Shown here: piece after piece, positions 50,899 to 59,255 of the stretch
Layout: each line of letters begins with the position of its first letter
Numbering within the stretch: position 1 is the stretch's first letter
Assembly (NCBI GenBank): GCA_964426875.1
Contig: CAYRSB010000001.1
Span: forward strand, 1 to 64,000
Length of the DNA: 64,000 nucleotides
Origin: Caldatribacterium sp964426875
GTDB lineage: Bacteria; Atribacterota; Atribacteria; Atribacterales; Caldatribacteriaceae
Reading direction: 5' to 3'
The notes under the pieces: model-generated
Database searches by the model: none
Seen by the model: only the letters and a program-made list of their open reading frames with translations
Told to the model about the DNA's origin: nothing
Program-made: the position numbers and the translations under genes

Positions 50899-51238
50899 CC
50901 TTGTCGAACCCCTTGAGGCCAGCGTAGTGGTTCCGGGAGATATAGAGAGGGCAGTGGATGGAGGGTACTGTGGGGATCTTCTGAGCGATTGCATTGCCAA
51001 TGCTTCGGAAGGAAGTGTATGGGTTACGGTTCAATCACATCCCAATGTGGTAGCGGTGGCGGTTCTTGTGGGTATTCCCTGTGTAGTGGTGGTGAATAAC
51101 GCTGAAATTAGTGAGCAGACCGTAGTTCGCGCTGAGAGTGAAGGTATTACCATACTTCGAACCCATTTAAGCGCCTTTGAGGCAGTTTCTCGTCTTGCTG
51201 CTCTGGGAATTCCGGGGAAGAGGCGGCGTGAATCTTGA
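50879..51238 (+). CDS. DRTGG-domain protein, second copy
   Basis: A 119-residue DRTGG-type domain, related to but distinct from the copy at 48749. It contains GGYCGDLLSDCIANA and NAEISEQTVVRAESEGI segments typical of the stand-alone family found beside sensory hydrogenases. TTG 50879 is selected because AGGAGG lies 7 bp before it. Sandwiched, with overlaps, between the hydrogenase-like and PHP genes. Confidence 0.8.
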   Translation: MSIKIRDLVEPLEASVVVPGDIERAVDGGYCGDLLSDCIANASEGSVWVTVQSHPNVVAVAVLVGIPCVVVVNNAEISEQTVVRAESEGITILRTHLSAFEAVSRLAALGIPGKRRRES

Positions 51239-51965
51239 GGTTCTTGTTGCTGACCTCCACATTCACAGCGTCCTCTCTCCCTGTGCCCGGCGAGATATGT
51301 TGCCTCAATGCATTGTCCTTGAAGCCTTAGAAAAAGGAATTGGTGCCATTGCTTTAACCGATCACAACGCCTGTGACAATGTAGCCGTAACTTTGGAGCT
51401 TGGAGAGCGATTTGGTCTCTGGGTAATCCCGGGAATCGAGATAGAGACTCGGGAAGAGATTCACCTTCTTTCTTATTTTCCCACCCTTGAACTTCTTGTC
51501 TCGTTTAATCGTGTAGTGGAAGAATATCTCCTTTCCATCCCTCTTGAGAGAGATGTCTGGGGAGAAGAGTGGGTGATCGATGAAGAAGGAAATGTTCGGG
51601 AGAAGAAGACAAACCTTCTTACCGTTTCTCTTTCTTTGTCCCTTGAAGAGGTGGTACGAGAGGTAGAGTGCCGTGAGGGAGTGATTGTACCGGCCCATGT
51701 GGATAGGAAATCCTATAGCATTATCTCTCAACTTGGTTTTATCCCTCCAGGCCTTTCTCTCAGAGCTTTGGAGGTCTCTTCATTTAAGGAGATCGGAAAA
51801 ATGGATCCTTCACTGAGGAGGTATGCTCTCCTTTCTTTTTCCGATGCTCACACCCTCGAAGAGGTCGGGTACCGTACCACCTCGTTTTTCGTGGCTTCTC
51901 GAAGTTTTGACGAATTTCTTCTTGCTCTTTCCGGCGAGAAAGAACGCAAAGTTTTGTCTTTCTAA
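51228..51965 (+). CDS. PHP-domain putative phosphoesterase
   Basis: A 245-residue metal-dependent PHP domain: ADLHIHSVLSPC (first metal pair), LTDHNACDN, GIEIET, a PAHVDR segment and a final FSDAH. This is the core of PHP phosphoesterases such as RNase AM and histidinol phosphatase relatives; the real substrate is unknown. GTG 51228 is taken as start. It is the last gene before the dcw promoter, and in related clusters it accompanies DRTGG and hydrogenase-like genes. Confidence 0.85.
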   Translation: MNLEVLVADLHIHSVLSPCARRDMLPQCIVLEALEKGIGAIALTDHNACDNVAVTLELGERFGLWVIPGIEIETREEIHLLSYFPTLELLVSFNRVVEEYLLSIPLERDVWGEEWVIDEEGNVREKKTNLLTVSLSLSLEEVVREVECREGVIVPAHVDRKSYSIISQLGFIPPGLSLRALEVSSFKEIGKMDPSLRRYALLSFSDAHTLEEVGYRTTSFFVASRSFDEFLLALSGEKERKVLSF

Positions 51966-51970
51966 AACGT

Positions 51971-51999
51971 TTGTTCAATTCCTCTCTCTCCCGTAGTGT
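51971..51999 (+). promoter_or_regulatory. mraZ: Promoter of the dcw cluster
   Basis: TTGTTC (51971-51976), 17-bp spacer, TAGTGT (51994-51999). Transcription would start near 52006, inside the G-rich repeats that look like the MraZ operator. Confidence 0.6.
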
Positions 52000-52003
52000 A
52001 GTA

Positions 52004-52038
52004 AAGTGGTTTTAAGTGGGGAAAAGGGGTAGAAGGGG
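52004..52038 (+). promoter_or_regulatory. Probable MraZ operator: four repeats of AAGKGG
   Basis: AAGTGG at 52004 and 52014, AAGGGG at 52024 and 52033: four units at 10, 10 and 9 bp, so on one face of the helix. MraZ is known to bind direct G-rich repeats (GTGGG-like) with about 10-bp spacing upstream of its own gene. The last repeat runs into the ribosome site of mraZ. Confidence 0.75.
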
Positions 52039-52045
52039 GAGGAAG

Positions 52046-52477
52046 ATGTTCGCCGGGCAGTACTCTCACACCGTGGACGAAAAGGGACGTATCATTGTTC
52101 CCAGTGTCTTTCGGGAGAAACTCCAGGGTACCCTTTATCTTTCCCGAGGAATTGAACAGTGTATTTTCCTCTACCCTGAGGATTCCTGGCAGATACTCTA
52201 CGAGAAAATTGCTTCCCTTTCCCTTACCCGGAGAGAAACAAGAGATTTTGCCCGCCTCTTTCTTTCTACGGTTGCTACGGTCGCCTTGGATTCCCAAGGT
52301 CGCATTGCTCTTCCTCCTTACCTTAGGAACTATGCCAAGATCGAGCGGAAGGTTGTGCTTGTGGGCGTGGGGACGAGAATTGAAATCTGGGAAGAGGAGA
52401 TTTGGAAGGCTTATGTGAGCACTGCCGAAAAACGGTTTGCCGAAATCTCAGAACATATTGTGGACACAGGAATATGA
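52046..52477 (+). CDS. mraZ: Transcriptional regulator MraZ
   Basis: A 143-residue protein with two AbrB-like swapped-hairpin repeats: FAGQYSHTVDEKGRIIVPSV and, in the second half, ATVALDSQGRIALPPYLRNY. MraZ forms rings and binds repeats in front of the dcw cluster, repressing it. ATG 52046 follows GGGGGAGGAAG. Its stop overlaps rsmH (ATGA). Confidence 0.94.
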   Translation: MFAGQYSHTVDEKGRIIVPSVFREKLQGTLYLSRGIEQCIFLYPEDSWQILYEKIASLSLTRRETRDFARLFLSTVATVALDSQGRIALPPYLRNYAKIERKVVLVGVGTRIEIWEEEIWKAYVSTAEKRFAEISEHIVDTGI

Positions 52478-53367
52478 AAGAAACTGTGTTCCATGAACCA
52501 GTAATGGTTGAGGAAGTATGTCGTTTTTTGCTTCAGGGAGAGGGAGTGTATGTGGATGCCACAGTTGGAGGGGGAGGACATGCCTGTGCTCTCCTTGAGC
52601 GTTTGGGGGAGTTCTCAGTTCTTGTGGGCATCGACCGGGACGAGGAAGCTCTCAGGGAGGCTCGAGAAAAACTTAAACCCTTTGCCTCGAGAGTACGCCT
52701 TCTGCACGGATGCTTTTCTCGTCTTTCAGAACTCCTTTTTTCCCTGGGAGTGGAGCGTGTACGAGGCATTCTTTTTGATCTTGGGGTCTCGTCGTGGCAA
52801 CTTGAAGAGAGTAGGCGAGGATTTAGCTTTGAAAGAGAAGGTCCTCTGGACATGAGAATGGATACTTCTCAGAAGCGCACGGCCTTTGATCTCATCCATA
52901 CCCTTTCTGAGAAAGAACTCACCGCGATGCTTCGTGAACTTGGAGAGGAAAGGTATGCCCGTCATATCGCTCGGGTTATTGTACACTATCGTAAACAAAG
53001 ACCCATCACCACTACGACGGAGCTTTCTTCACTTATAGCACAGGTAGTACCTAGAAAAGGGAAAATACATCCTGCTACAAAGACCTTTATGGCTCTCCGT
53101 ATTGCGGTGAATGAGGAACTCAAAGAACTTTCTCAAGCCCTTTCCCAGGTTCCCTCTCTTCTTGAAACAGGAGGTAGGGTGGTGGTCTTGAGCTACCATT
53201 CCCTTGAGGATCGTATCGTGAAGAACTTTTTTCGCGATTGTCCGAAACTCCAGGCTTTGACCAAAAAGCCCTTGATGCCGCTTCCTGGGGAAATTAAGAG
53301 GAATCCCCGGGCACGTAGTGCCCGAATGCGGGTGGCAGAAAGAGTTTCTTTGGGGGGAGACGTATGA
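52474..53367 (+). CDS. rsmH: 16S rRNA m4C1402 methyltransferase RsmH
   Basis: Methylates N4 of C1402 in 16S rRNA. A 297-residue protein with the SAM-binding VDATVGGGGHACALLE, the RGILFDLGVSSWQLE block and the ending LSYHSLEDRIVKNFF with RNPRARSARMR. The conserved second place in the dcw cluster. Confidence 0.95.
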   Translation: MKETVFHEPVMVEEVCRFLLQGEGVYVDATVGGGGHACALLERLGEFSVLVGIDRDEEALREAREKLKPFASRVRLLHGCFSRLSELLFSLGVERVRGILFDLGVSSWQLEESRRGFSFEREGPLDMRMDTSQKRTAFDLIHTLSEKELTAMLRELGEERYARHIARVIVHYRKQRPITTTTELSSLIAQVVPRKGKIHPATKTFMALRIAVNEELKELSQALSQVPSLLETGGRVVVLSYHSLEDRIVKNFFRDCPKLQALTKKPLMPLPGEIKRNPRARSARMRVAERVSLGGDV

Positions 53368-53705
53368 AACGGGTAAGGTGGCTTTTGGGGGGAGCACTGT
53401 TTTTCTTTTTCTTTGTGGCAATGCTGTATTTGGGGATGCAGGCCCTGGTTCTTGAGAAGAGTTTCCACGTAGCCCAAAAGAAAGCTCTACTTGAAGGTCT
53501 TTTGGCAGAAAAGGAGAGACTTGAAATTGAAGTGGCAACTTTGTCTTCTCTTGAGCGCATTCGCACTCTTGCCGAGGAACGTCTGGGCATGGTATCTCCA
53601 ACACGAGTTGTCTATGTGGTTATGGGAAGAGGGGTTCTGGGAAAGAGCGAGACCGAAACGCAGGTTGCCCTTCATTCGGGATTGAGAAAAAGCAACCAAG
53701 AGTAG
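53364..53705 (+). CDS. ftsL: FtsL/DivIC-like septum protein
   Basis: A short (113-residue) bitopic membrane protein: charged N-terminus, one membrane segment (about 7-27) and a leucine-rich coiled coil (about 35-80) ending with the family's ERLGMVSPTRVVYV. It should form a complex with FtsB and FtsQ in the divisome. Sequence conservation is weak in this family, so position between rsmH and ftsI carries much of the call. Confidence 0.82.
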   Translation: MKRVRWLLGGALFFFFFVAMLYLGMQALVLEKSFHVAQKKALLEGLLAEKERLEIEVATLSSLERIRTLAEERLGMVSPTRVVYVVMGRGVLGKSETETQVALHSGLRKSNQE

Positions 53706-53709
53706 GACC

Positions 53710-55401
53710 GTGCTTGCAAGGAGCTTCACGAAAAGGGCGGACGGTTTAGCCTTTTTGCTTTTTCTCGGCCTCGTTGTAGTTGGCTTACGCCTTTTCGGAT
53801 TACAGGTTCTCAACCACCGTTTCTACCGAGAGGAAGTTATTTCCCGTTTGGCTCTGAGTGAGCTTGTTGCTTCCCGAGGAGAGATTTTTGACCGCAATGG
53901 GGAAGTGCTGGCCAAGGATATCGAAACTCTCTCAATCTATGCCTGTCCAAAGATCATTCGTAACCCTGAGGAAGTAGCTTCCTGTCTTTCCCCGATTCTT
54001 TCCCTGGATGAAATGAAACTTCGAGAACAACTCAAAAACAGTTCTTCTTTCATCGTTTTGAAAACAGGGGTTCCTTCATTGGTAGGTGAGGCTTTGAAGA
54101 AGAAACGCCTGGACGGGGTATACTGGGTGAAGGAGACACAGAGATTCTATCCGAAGGCTCCTCTTTTAAGTTCAGTCCTTGGATTTGTGGGGAGGGATCG
54201 TCAGGGACTTGAGGGGCTGGAGTATACCTTTGACAGTTTCCTGCAAGGTGAGAATGGTTACGTCACTTTTGAACGAGATGCTTTAGGACAAGAAATTCCT
54301 ACCACTATAAGAGTCCATTCTCCAAAAAAAGGTAAAAGCCTCTACCTTACCATCGATGCTACCATCCAGTTTTTTGCCGAAAAAGCTCTTGACGGGGCGA
54401 TGGAGCGGACGAAGGCTAAAAGAGGTGTGGTGATTGTCAACGATCCTAAAACAGGGGAAATCCTTGCTCTGGCTTCCCGTCCAAGCTTTGACAACCGTCG
54501 CTTCAACAGCTTCCCTCCTGAATCATGGAGAAACTATGCCGTCAACATGGTTATTGAACCGGGGTCGACGGTAAAGCCTCTGATTATGGCAGCAGCCCTT
54601 GAGGAGAAAGTGGTATCTTTGGGAGATGGCTTTTTCTGTTCTGGGAGCATTACTGTCCACAATCACCGGGTGCGCTGTATTAAAGCCCATGGCCAGGAGA
54701 AACTACAGGACGTGTTGATAAACTCCTGTAACGTTGGTATCATCTCCATAGCGCAGAGGTTAGGGAAGGAAAAGCTTTACCGGTATCTCAAGGAATTCGG
54801 TCTCGGGGCAAAAACGGGTATCTCCCTCCCAGGGGAGGAAGAAGGCCTTTTGCGACCGCCGGAGAGATGGTCACTTCTTTCTCTGGGAGCGGTGCCCATC
54901 GGACAGGAGATGATGGTGACGCCGTTGCAACTCCTTTGTGCCATTTCGACCATTGCAAATAAGGGAGTGTTTGTCCCTCCACGGCTTATAGGAAGGGTAG
55001 TAGATGCTTCGGGAAGGGTTTTGCAGGATTTCTCTTCTTCGGGGGTCAAGAGAGTGATTTCGGAGAAAACTGCTACTCTCGTTCTTTCCATGATGGAGAA
55101 AGTGGTCACAGAAGGTACGGGAAAGAAGGCCCAAGTGGAAGGATATAGAATTGCAGGGAAGACAGGTACCGGGCAGAAAGTAGGCCCGAGAGGCCGGTAC
55201 ATGCCCGGAGTGTATTACTCTGCCTTTGTAGGTTTTTTCCCTTTGCCTGAACCACGTTTTGGGGTCCTTGTGGTTCTTGACGAGCCTGAGGGGGAATACT
55301 ACGGAGGTGCCATTGCTGCCCCTGTTTTTCAAGAGGTAGCGGAGAAAATACTCCATTACCGAGGGGTCATTTCTGAGGGAGCAGAGGTGGAAACTTTTTG
55401 A
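53710..55401 (+). CDS. ftsI: Septal peptidoglycan transpeptidase FtsI (PBP3-like)
   Basis: Class B penicillin-binding protein, 563 residues: one N-terminal membrane segment (about 14-34), pedestal domain starting SRGEIFDRNGEVLA, and a transpeptidase domain with Ser286-x-x-Lys289 (EPGSTVK), Ser339-Cys-Asn341 and Lys484-Thr-Gly486. No PASTA domains. GTG start 4 bp after ftsL. Overlaps murE by 4 bp. It could be called PBP2-like, but dcw position supports FtsI. Confidence 0.93.
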   Translation: MLARSFTKRADGLAFLLFLGLVVVGLRLFGLQVLNHRFYREEVISRLALSELVASRGEIFDRNGEVLAKDIETLSIYACPKIIRNPEEVASCLSPILSLDEMKLREQLKNSSSFIVLKTGVPSLVGEALKKKRLDGVYWVKETQRFYPKAPLLSSVLGFVGRDRQGLEGLEYTFDSFLQGENGYVTFERDALGQEIPTTIRVHSPKKGKSLYLTIDATIQFFAEKALDGAMERTKAKRGVVIVNDPKTGEILALASRPSFDNRRFNSFPPESWRNYAVNMVIEPGSTVKPLIMAAALEEKVVSLGDGFFCSGSITVHNHRVRCIKAHGQEKLQDVLINSCNVGIISIAQRLGKEKLYRYLKEFGLGAKTGISLPGEEEGLLRPPERWSLLSLGAVPIGQEMMVTPLQLLCAISTIANKGVFVPPRLIGRVVDASGRVLQDFSSSGVKRVISEKTATLVLSMMEKVVTEGTGKKAQVEGYRIAGKTGTGQKVGPRGRYMPGVYYSAFVGFFPLPEPRFGVLVVLDEPEGEYYGGAIAAPVFQEVAEKILHYRGVISEGAEVETF

Positions 55402-56939
55402 GGATCAGGGAATTTTTGCAGACCTTCTCCTTCAGAGAAGAGGGAATTATCGGGTGGGAGGACGAAGTATGTGATATTGCCCTTGATTCCCGGGAGGTTC
55501 GTCCGGGGAGCGTCTTTTTTGCGCTGGTGGGTTCTTTGCTCGATGGGCACCTGTTTTTGGGAGAAGCAGTTGAAAAGGGCGCAAAACTTTTAGTGGTGGA
55601 GAAGAAGGAAGCCGTTTCTCCTTGGAATGGCAAGGTATCCTGGGTAGTGGTGGAAAGCACAAGAAAGGCTTTGGCCTTGGCTTCATGTGCTTTTTTCGGT
55701 CATCCTTCCTCCGGGATGTGGGTTGCCGGTGTGACCGGTACGAATGGAAAAACCACAACTTGCTTCCTTCTGCACAGCATCCTTGAGCGAAGCGGTATTC
55801 CTTGTGGTCTTCTCACCACAGCTAGAAACGTCATAGGCCCTTTGGAGTGGGAACCACCCAATACTACCATGGAATCCCTCTTTCTTGCCCGTTCGCTGTA
55901 TACGATGCGTTCCTTGGGAATTCGTCACGCTGTTTTAGAAGTTTCTTCCCATGGTCTTGCTCTGGGGAGGGTCGAGGGAATCTTCTTTGACGCGGCGGTT
56001 TTCACGAATATCGTTCCTGAGCACTTGGAATTTCATAAAACCTTCACCCATTATTGGGAGAGTAAAAAGAAGTTAGCCGAAATGATAGAAAAGAACCTTC
56101 AAAAACCTTTTCCTCGAGTCCTTGCAGTTAATGGAGAAGACGAGAATCTTCTTGCTATAGCCCGTGCCGTAGGAGTTCCCTTTTTGCGGTTTGGATGCGT
56201 CGAGGGGGTTGATGTGCAGGCGAAAAACATTGTCTGGCAACATTGTTCCTCATACTTCGAGATTGCGACGCCTTGGGGAAATTTTTCGGTACATCTCCCC
56301 CTTTCCGGGAAACACAATGTGTGTAACGCCCTGGGAGCATCGGCCATCGCGCTGTACCTGGGAGTGGACAAGGAAATGGTAAGAGTGGGACTGGAGAGGT
56401 GTCGGAGAGTTCCAGGAAGGTGGGAGATCATTGAGGCTCCCTCGGGCTTTAAAGTTATAGTGGATTTTGCGCACAACTGGCACGGTCTTGAGAATGCCTT
56501 AAAAACGGCTCGGAGCCTGACCCAAGGGCGCCTTATAACTGTCTTCGGTTGTGGGGGAGAACGAGATCGCAGTAAGCGCCCTCAGATGGGAAAGGTAGTA
56601 GCAAATTTGAGCGACGTATGCATTGTCACCACCGATAATCCTCGGGGGGAAGACCCCATGCAGACTGCTTCCGACGCTCTTTTGGGCATTCAAGAAGTCG
56701 CTTTGGGGAAGCCTGTAGAATGGTTCGTGGTACTTGACCGGGTGGAGGCAATTCGTCTGGCCCTTTCCCTTGCTCAGAGAGGAGATATAGTCTTTCTTGC
56801 CGGTAAGGGTCCAGAGCGTTTCCAAGTTTACGCTCATAAAATCCTTCCCCATAATGATTACGAGGTGGCTCTCCGATTACTTCAAGAGAGAGGTGGATGT
56901 GGTGGAGTTTACCCTTGGGGAGATACAGAAAGCTACTGA
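55398..56939 (+). CDS. murE: UDP-MurNAc-tripeptide synthetase, meso-DAP type
   Basis: Adds the third amino acid to UDP-MurNAc-L-Ala-D-Glu. The 513 residues include the P-loop GVTGTNGKTTT, the nucleotide-carrying SSHGLALGR segment, the lysine-rich carbamylation site (ESKKKL) and the DNPR motif at 413-416, which is the meso-diaminopimelate hallmark (Lys-type enzymes differ here). Diderm envelope genes fit DAP-type wall. TTG start overlapping the ftsI stop. Extends 41 bp past the chosen murF start. Confidence 0.93.
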   Translation: MRIREFLQTFSFREEGIIGWEDEVCDIALDSREVRPGSVFFALVGSLLDGHLFLGEAVEKGAKLLVVEKKEAVSPWNGKVSWVVVESTRKALALASCAFFGHPSSGMWVAGVTGTNGKTTTCFLLHSILERSGIPCGLLTTARNVIGPLEWEPPNTTMESLFLARSLYTMRSLGIRHAVLEVSSHGLALGRVEGIFFDAAVFTNIVPEHLEFHKTFTHYWESKKKLAEMIEKNLQKPFPRVLAVNGEDENLLAIARAVGVPFLRFGCVEGVDVQAKNIVWQHCSSYFEIATPWGNFSVHLPLSGKHNVCNALGASAIALYLGVDKEMVRVGLERCRRVPGRWEIIEAPSGFKVIVDFAHNWHGLENALKTARSLTQGRLITVFGCGGERDRSKRPQMGKVVANLSDVCIVTTDNPRGEDPMQTASDALLGIQEVALGKPVEWFVVLDRVEAIRLALSLAQRGDIVFLAGKGPERFQVYAHKILPHNDYEVALRLLQERGGCGGVYPWGDTESY

Positions 56940-58299
56940 AGCCGACGTCCTCAAAAGGGGACCGGAGAATTTTCGGGGAGTAAGTATAGACAGTCGTACC
57001 TGCAGGGAAGGACAGCTTTTTGTAGCGCTTCGAGGAAAGCGTACCGATGGGCACCACTTTGTTTTTGAGGCCTTAGGCCGTGGTGCCCATGGAGCAATGG
57101 TTGAGAGATGGGATGAGAAAAAACACTTCCTGGCCACCCTCTTTGTCGTTCCCGATACTTACCTTGCTCTTATTCGTCTGGGAAAATATGCCTCTTTCCG
57201 TCTTCGAGGGAAGAGGATAGGCGTCGCCGGGGCGGCGGGTAAAACAACCTGCAAACATGTCGTGTCGTATCTTTTGGGAAGGTGCTTCAAAGTGGCCATG
57301 ACTCCTCAGAGTTTTAATACTCCCCTGGGTGTCTCTCTGAGTTTTGCAAACTTTCTGGAGGATGCATCCTTCATCGTTGCTGAGGCGGGGATTAACACTA
57401 AAGGAGAGATGGAAATGCTTTCCTCCCTCATTCGTCCTGAAGTGGTGATTTTCACTGCCTTTGGAGAGGAACACCTGGAGGGTCTCGGGTCAAAAAGAGG
57501 GGCTCTTGAAGAGGAATTGAAGCTCCTTTGGGAGGGTACAGAACGGGTGTATGTCAACGTCGATGGCGACGTTCCTGAGAGAGACGAGATTCAAAAGTAT
57601 TCTCCCCGGGCTTCAGTCATACCCTTTGGGTGTTCAGAAAAGGCCTTTTTGCGTCTTTTATCTTTCCATCTTAATCCTACACACCTTACTTCAAGATTTC
57701 GTATAGTTGTAGGAGAAAAAATCCTTTCCTTGGAAGCACCGATTCTCGCTCCTGAAACGGCGCTTTTGACTCTTCCGGCCGTACATCTGTCCTTTGAGGC
57801 AGGTTTACCCTGGAGGGAAATAGAAGGGGCTCTAAAAGCCCTTAGAGAACTTCCTGGAAGAGGGGGATTCTTTCGTTGGGGGAATGGGGTTGTTATCGAC
57901 GACACCTACAATGCCAACCCCCTTTCCTGTCAAAAAGCGATACGGCTTCTTTCGAGATTTGCTTCGGGTGGGTACAGGACCTGTCTTGTTTTGGGAGATA
58001 TGCTTGAGCTTGGGGACGCGACCGATAGGGCTCATCGGGAAATTTTGCGAAGCGTGCGACGTTCTCCTATAGAGAGGGTTCTTCTCCTCGGTCCATCTTT
58101 AGAGGAGGCGGCTCGAAAGGAGTTCTGTAGCTTGTGGGAGGAACGGTTCCTCATTCTTGCTTCTCCTGAAGAGGGTAAGACATTTCTGAGAAATTTTGCC
58201 GTCTCTTTAGAAAGGTGGGCTGTGCTTTTAAAAGGATCTCGAGGAATGGGACTTGAGACCGTTATGCCTGAAGAGTGGAGGGAAGAGATCGGTGGCTGA
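56899..58299 (+). CDS. murF: UDP-MurNAc-tripeptide:D-Ala-D-Ala ligase
   Basis: Adds the D-Ala-D-Ala dipeptide to UDP-MurNAc-tripeptide. About 466 residues: N-terminal FTLGEIQKATEA, P-loop VAGAAGKTTCKHV (Ala-Ala instead of the usual Asn/Ser but GKT kept), AEAGINTKGEM and the C-terminal DDTYNANPLSCQKA ligand block. The start is uncertain: GTG at 56893, 56899 and 56902 are in frame after AAGAGAGAGG; ATG 56854 lies inside murE. GTG 56899 is preferred. Overlap with murE is about 40 bp, unusually long. Confidence 0.9.
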   Translation: MVEFTLGEIQKATEADVLKRGPENFRGVSIDSRTCREGQLFVALRGKRTDGHHFVFEALGRGAHGAMVERWDEKKHFLATLFVVPDTYLALIRLGKYASFRLRGKRIGVAGAAGKTTCKHVVSYLLGRCFKVAMTPQSFNTPLGVSLSFANFLEDASFIVAEAGINTKGEMEMLSSLIRPEVVIFTAFGEEHLEGLGSKRGALEEELKLLWEGTERVYVNVDGDVPERDEIQKYSPRASVIPFGCSEKAFLRLLSFHLNPTHLTSRFRIVVGEKILSLEAPILAPETALLTLPAVHLSFEAGLPWREIEGALKALRELPGRGGFFRWGNGVVIDDTYNANPLSCQKAIRLLSRFASGGYRTCLVLGDMLELGDATDRAHREILRSVRRSPIERVLLLGPSLEEAARKEFCSLWEERFLILASPEEGKTFLRNFAVSLERWAVLLKGSRGMGLETVMPEEWREEIGG

Positions 58300-59254
58300 T
58301 TTGGTAAAGGAGGCGACCCTCAGAATTCTTGTAGCCTGGATAGTGGGGATGCTACTCTTTCCTCCTTTTATCCGCTGGCAAAGGCAAATGTCCCTTGGAC
58401 AGAAGATTAAAAAAGAGGGGCCAGCAATGCATCTCCACAAGGAAGATACCCCAACTATGGGAGGAGTGGTGGTCCTTTTTTCAGCTTTATTGACTCATCT
58501 TCTTGGACATTCGATAGTTTCCTTCTCTTTACCCCTCTTGGCTCTTTTAGGATTTTTCCTTTTAGGGTCTCTCGACGATTACTGGAAGAGTGTTCTTGGG
58601 CGCCCATGGGGGCTCAAGGCACGCTATCGTTTTGCGATCGAGGCACTTCTCGCAGGGGGGATCATGTGGTGGGGGAAAAGTTTCTTCCCTCCTTACATCA
58701 TTTTGCCCTTTACAGGGAAAGTGTTGCCCCTGGGAGGCATTGTTTTTTTCCTATACGGGATGTTTGTTCTTTTGGCCTCCTGTAATGCCTTTAACATTAC
58801 CGATGGGCTTGACGGTCTTGCCGCCGGGTGTGGGATTCTCACCCTCGCTTTCTGGGGAGTAGTTCTTGCTCTGAGGGGACACACTTCTTTTACCTTGCTC
58901 TCCTTTGCCTTCGTGGGTGGACTCTTGGCCTTCCTCTGGTTCAACACCTGGCCGGCGGAGGTCTTCTTAGGAGACTCTGGGTCTTTATTTCTTGGCGCTC
59001 TGATAGGGGTACTCGCCCTTTCTTCGGGACAATCGCTTCTTCTCCTGTTTTCGGGTATAGTTTTTGTAGTGGACACGCTTTCAGTTATCATTCAGGTTGT
59101 AAGTTTTCGTTTTTTGGGTCGGAGGATGTTTCTCATGAGCCCACTTCACCATCACTTTGAACTCCGGGGAGAAAAAGAGGCACGGGTGACGACTCGTTTT
59201 TGGTTGTTACAGGCTCTGGGAGTGCTTTTGGCCTTTTCGGGGATGGTGAGGTAG
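58292..59254 (+). CDS. mraY: Phospho-MurNAc-pentapeptide translocase MraY
   Basis: Membrane enzyme that makes lipid I on undecaprenyl phosphate. The 320 residues (about ten membrane segments) show the MraY motifs: EDTPTMGGVV, the NITDGLDGLAAG aspartate-rich loop, GDSGSLFLGAL and the MSPLHHHFEL histidine loop. GTG 58292 after GGAGGGAAGAG overlaps murF by 8 bp. Confidence 0.94.
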   Translation: MADLVKEATLRILVAWIVGMLLFPPFIRWQRQMSLGQKIKKEGPAMHLHKEDTPTMGGVVVLFSALLTHLLGHSIVSFSLPLLALLGFFLLGSLDDYWKSVLGRPWGLKARYRFAIEALLAGGIMWWGKSFFPPYIILPFTGKVLPLGGIVFFLYGMFVLLASCNAFNITDGLDGLAAGCGILTLAFWGVVLALRGHTSFTLLSFAFVGGLLAFLWFNTWPAEVFLGDSGSLFLGALIGVLALSSGQSLLLLFSGIVFVVDTLSVIIQVVSFRFLGRRMFLMSPLHHHFELRGEKEARVTTRFWLLQALGVLLAFSGMVR

Positions 59255-59255
59255 A

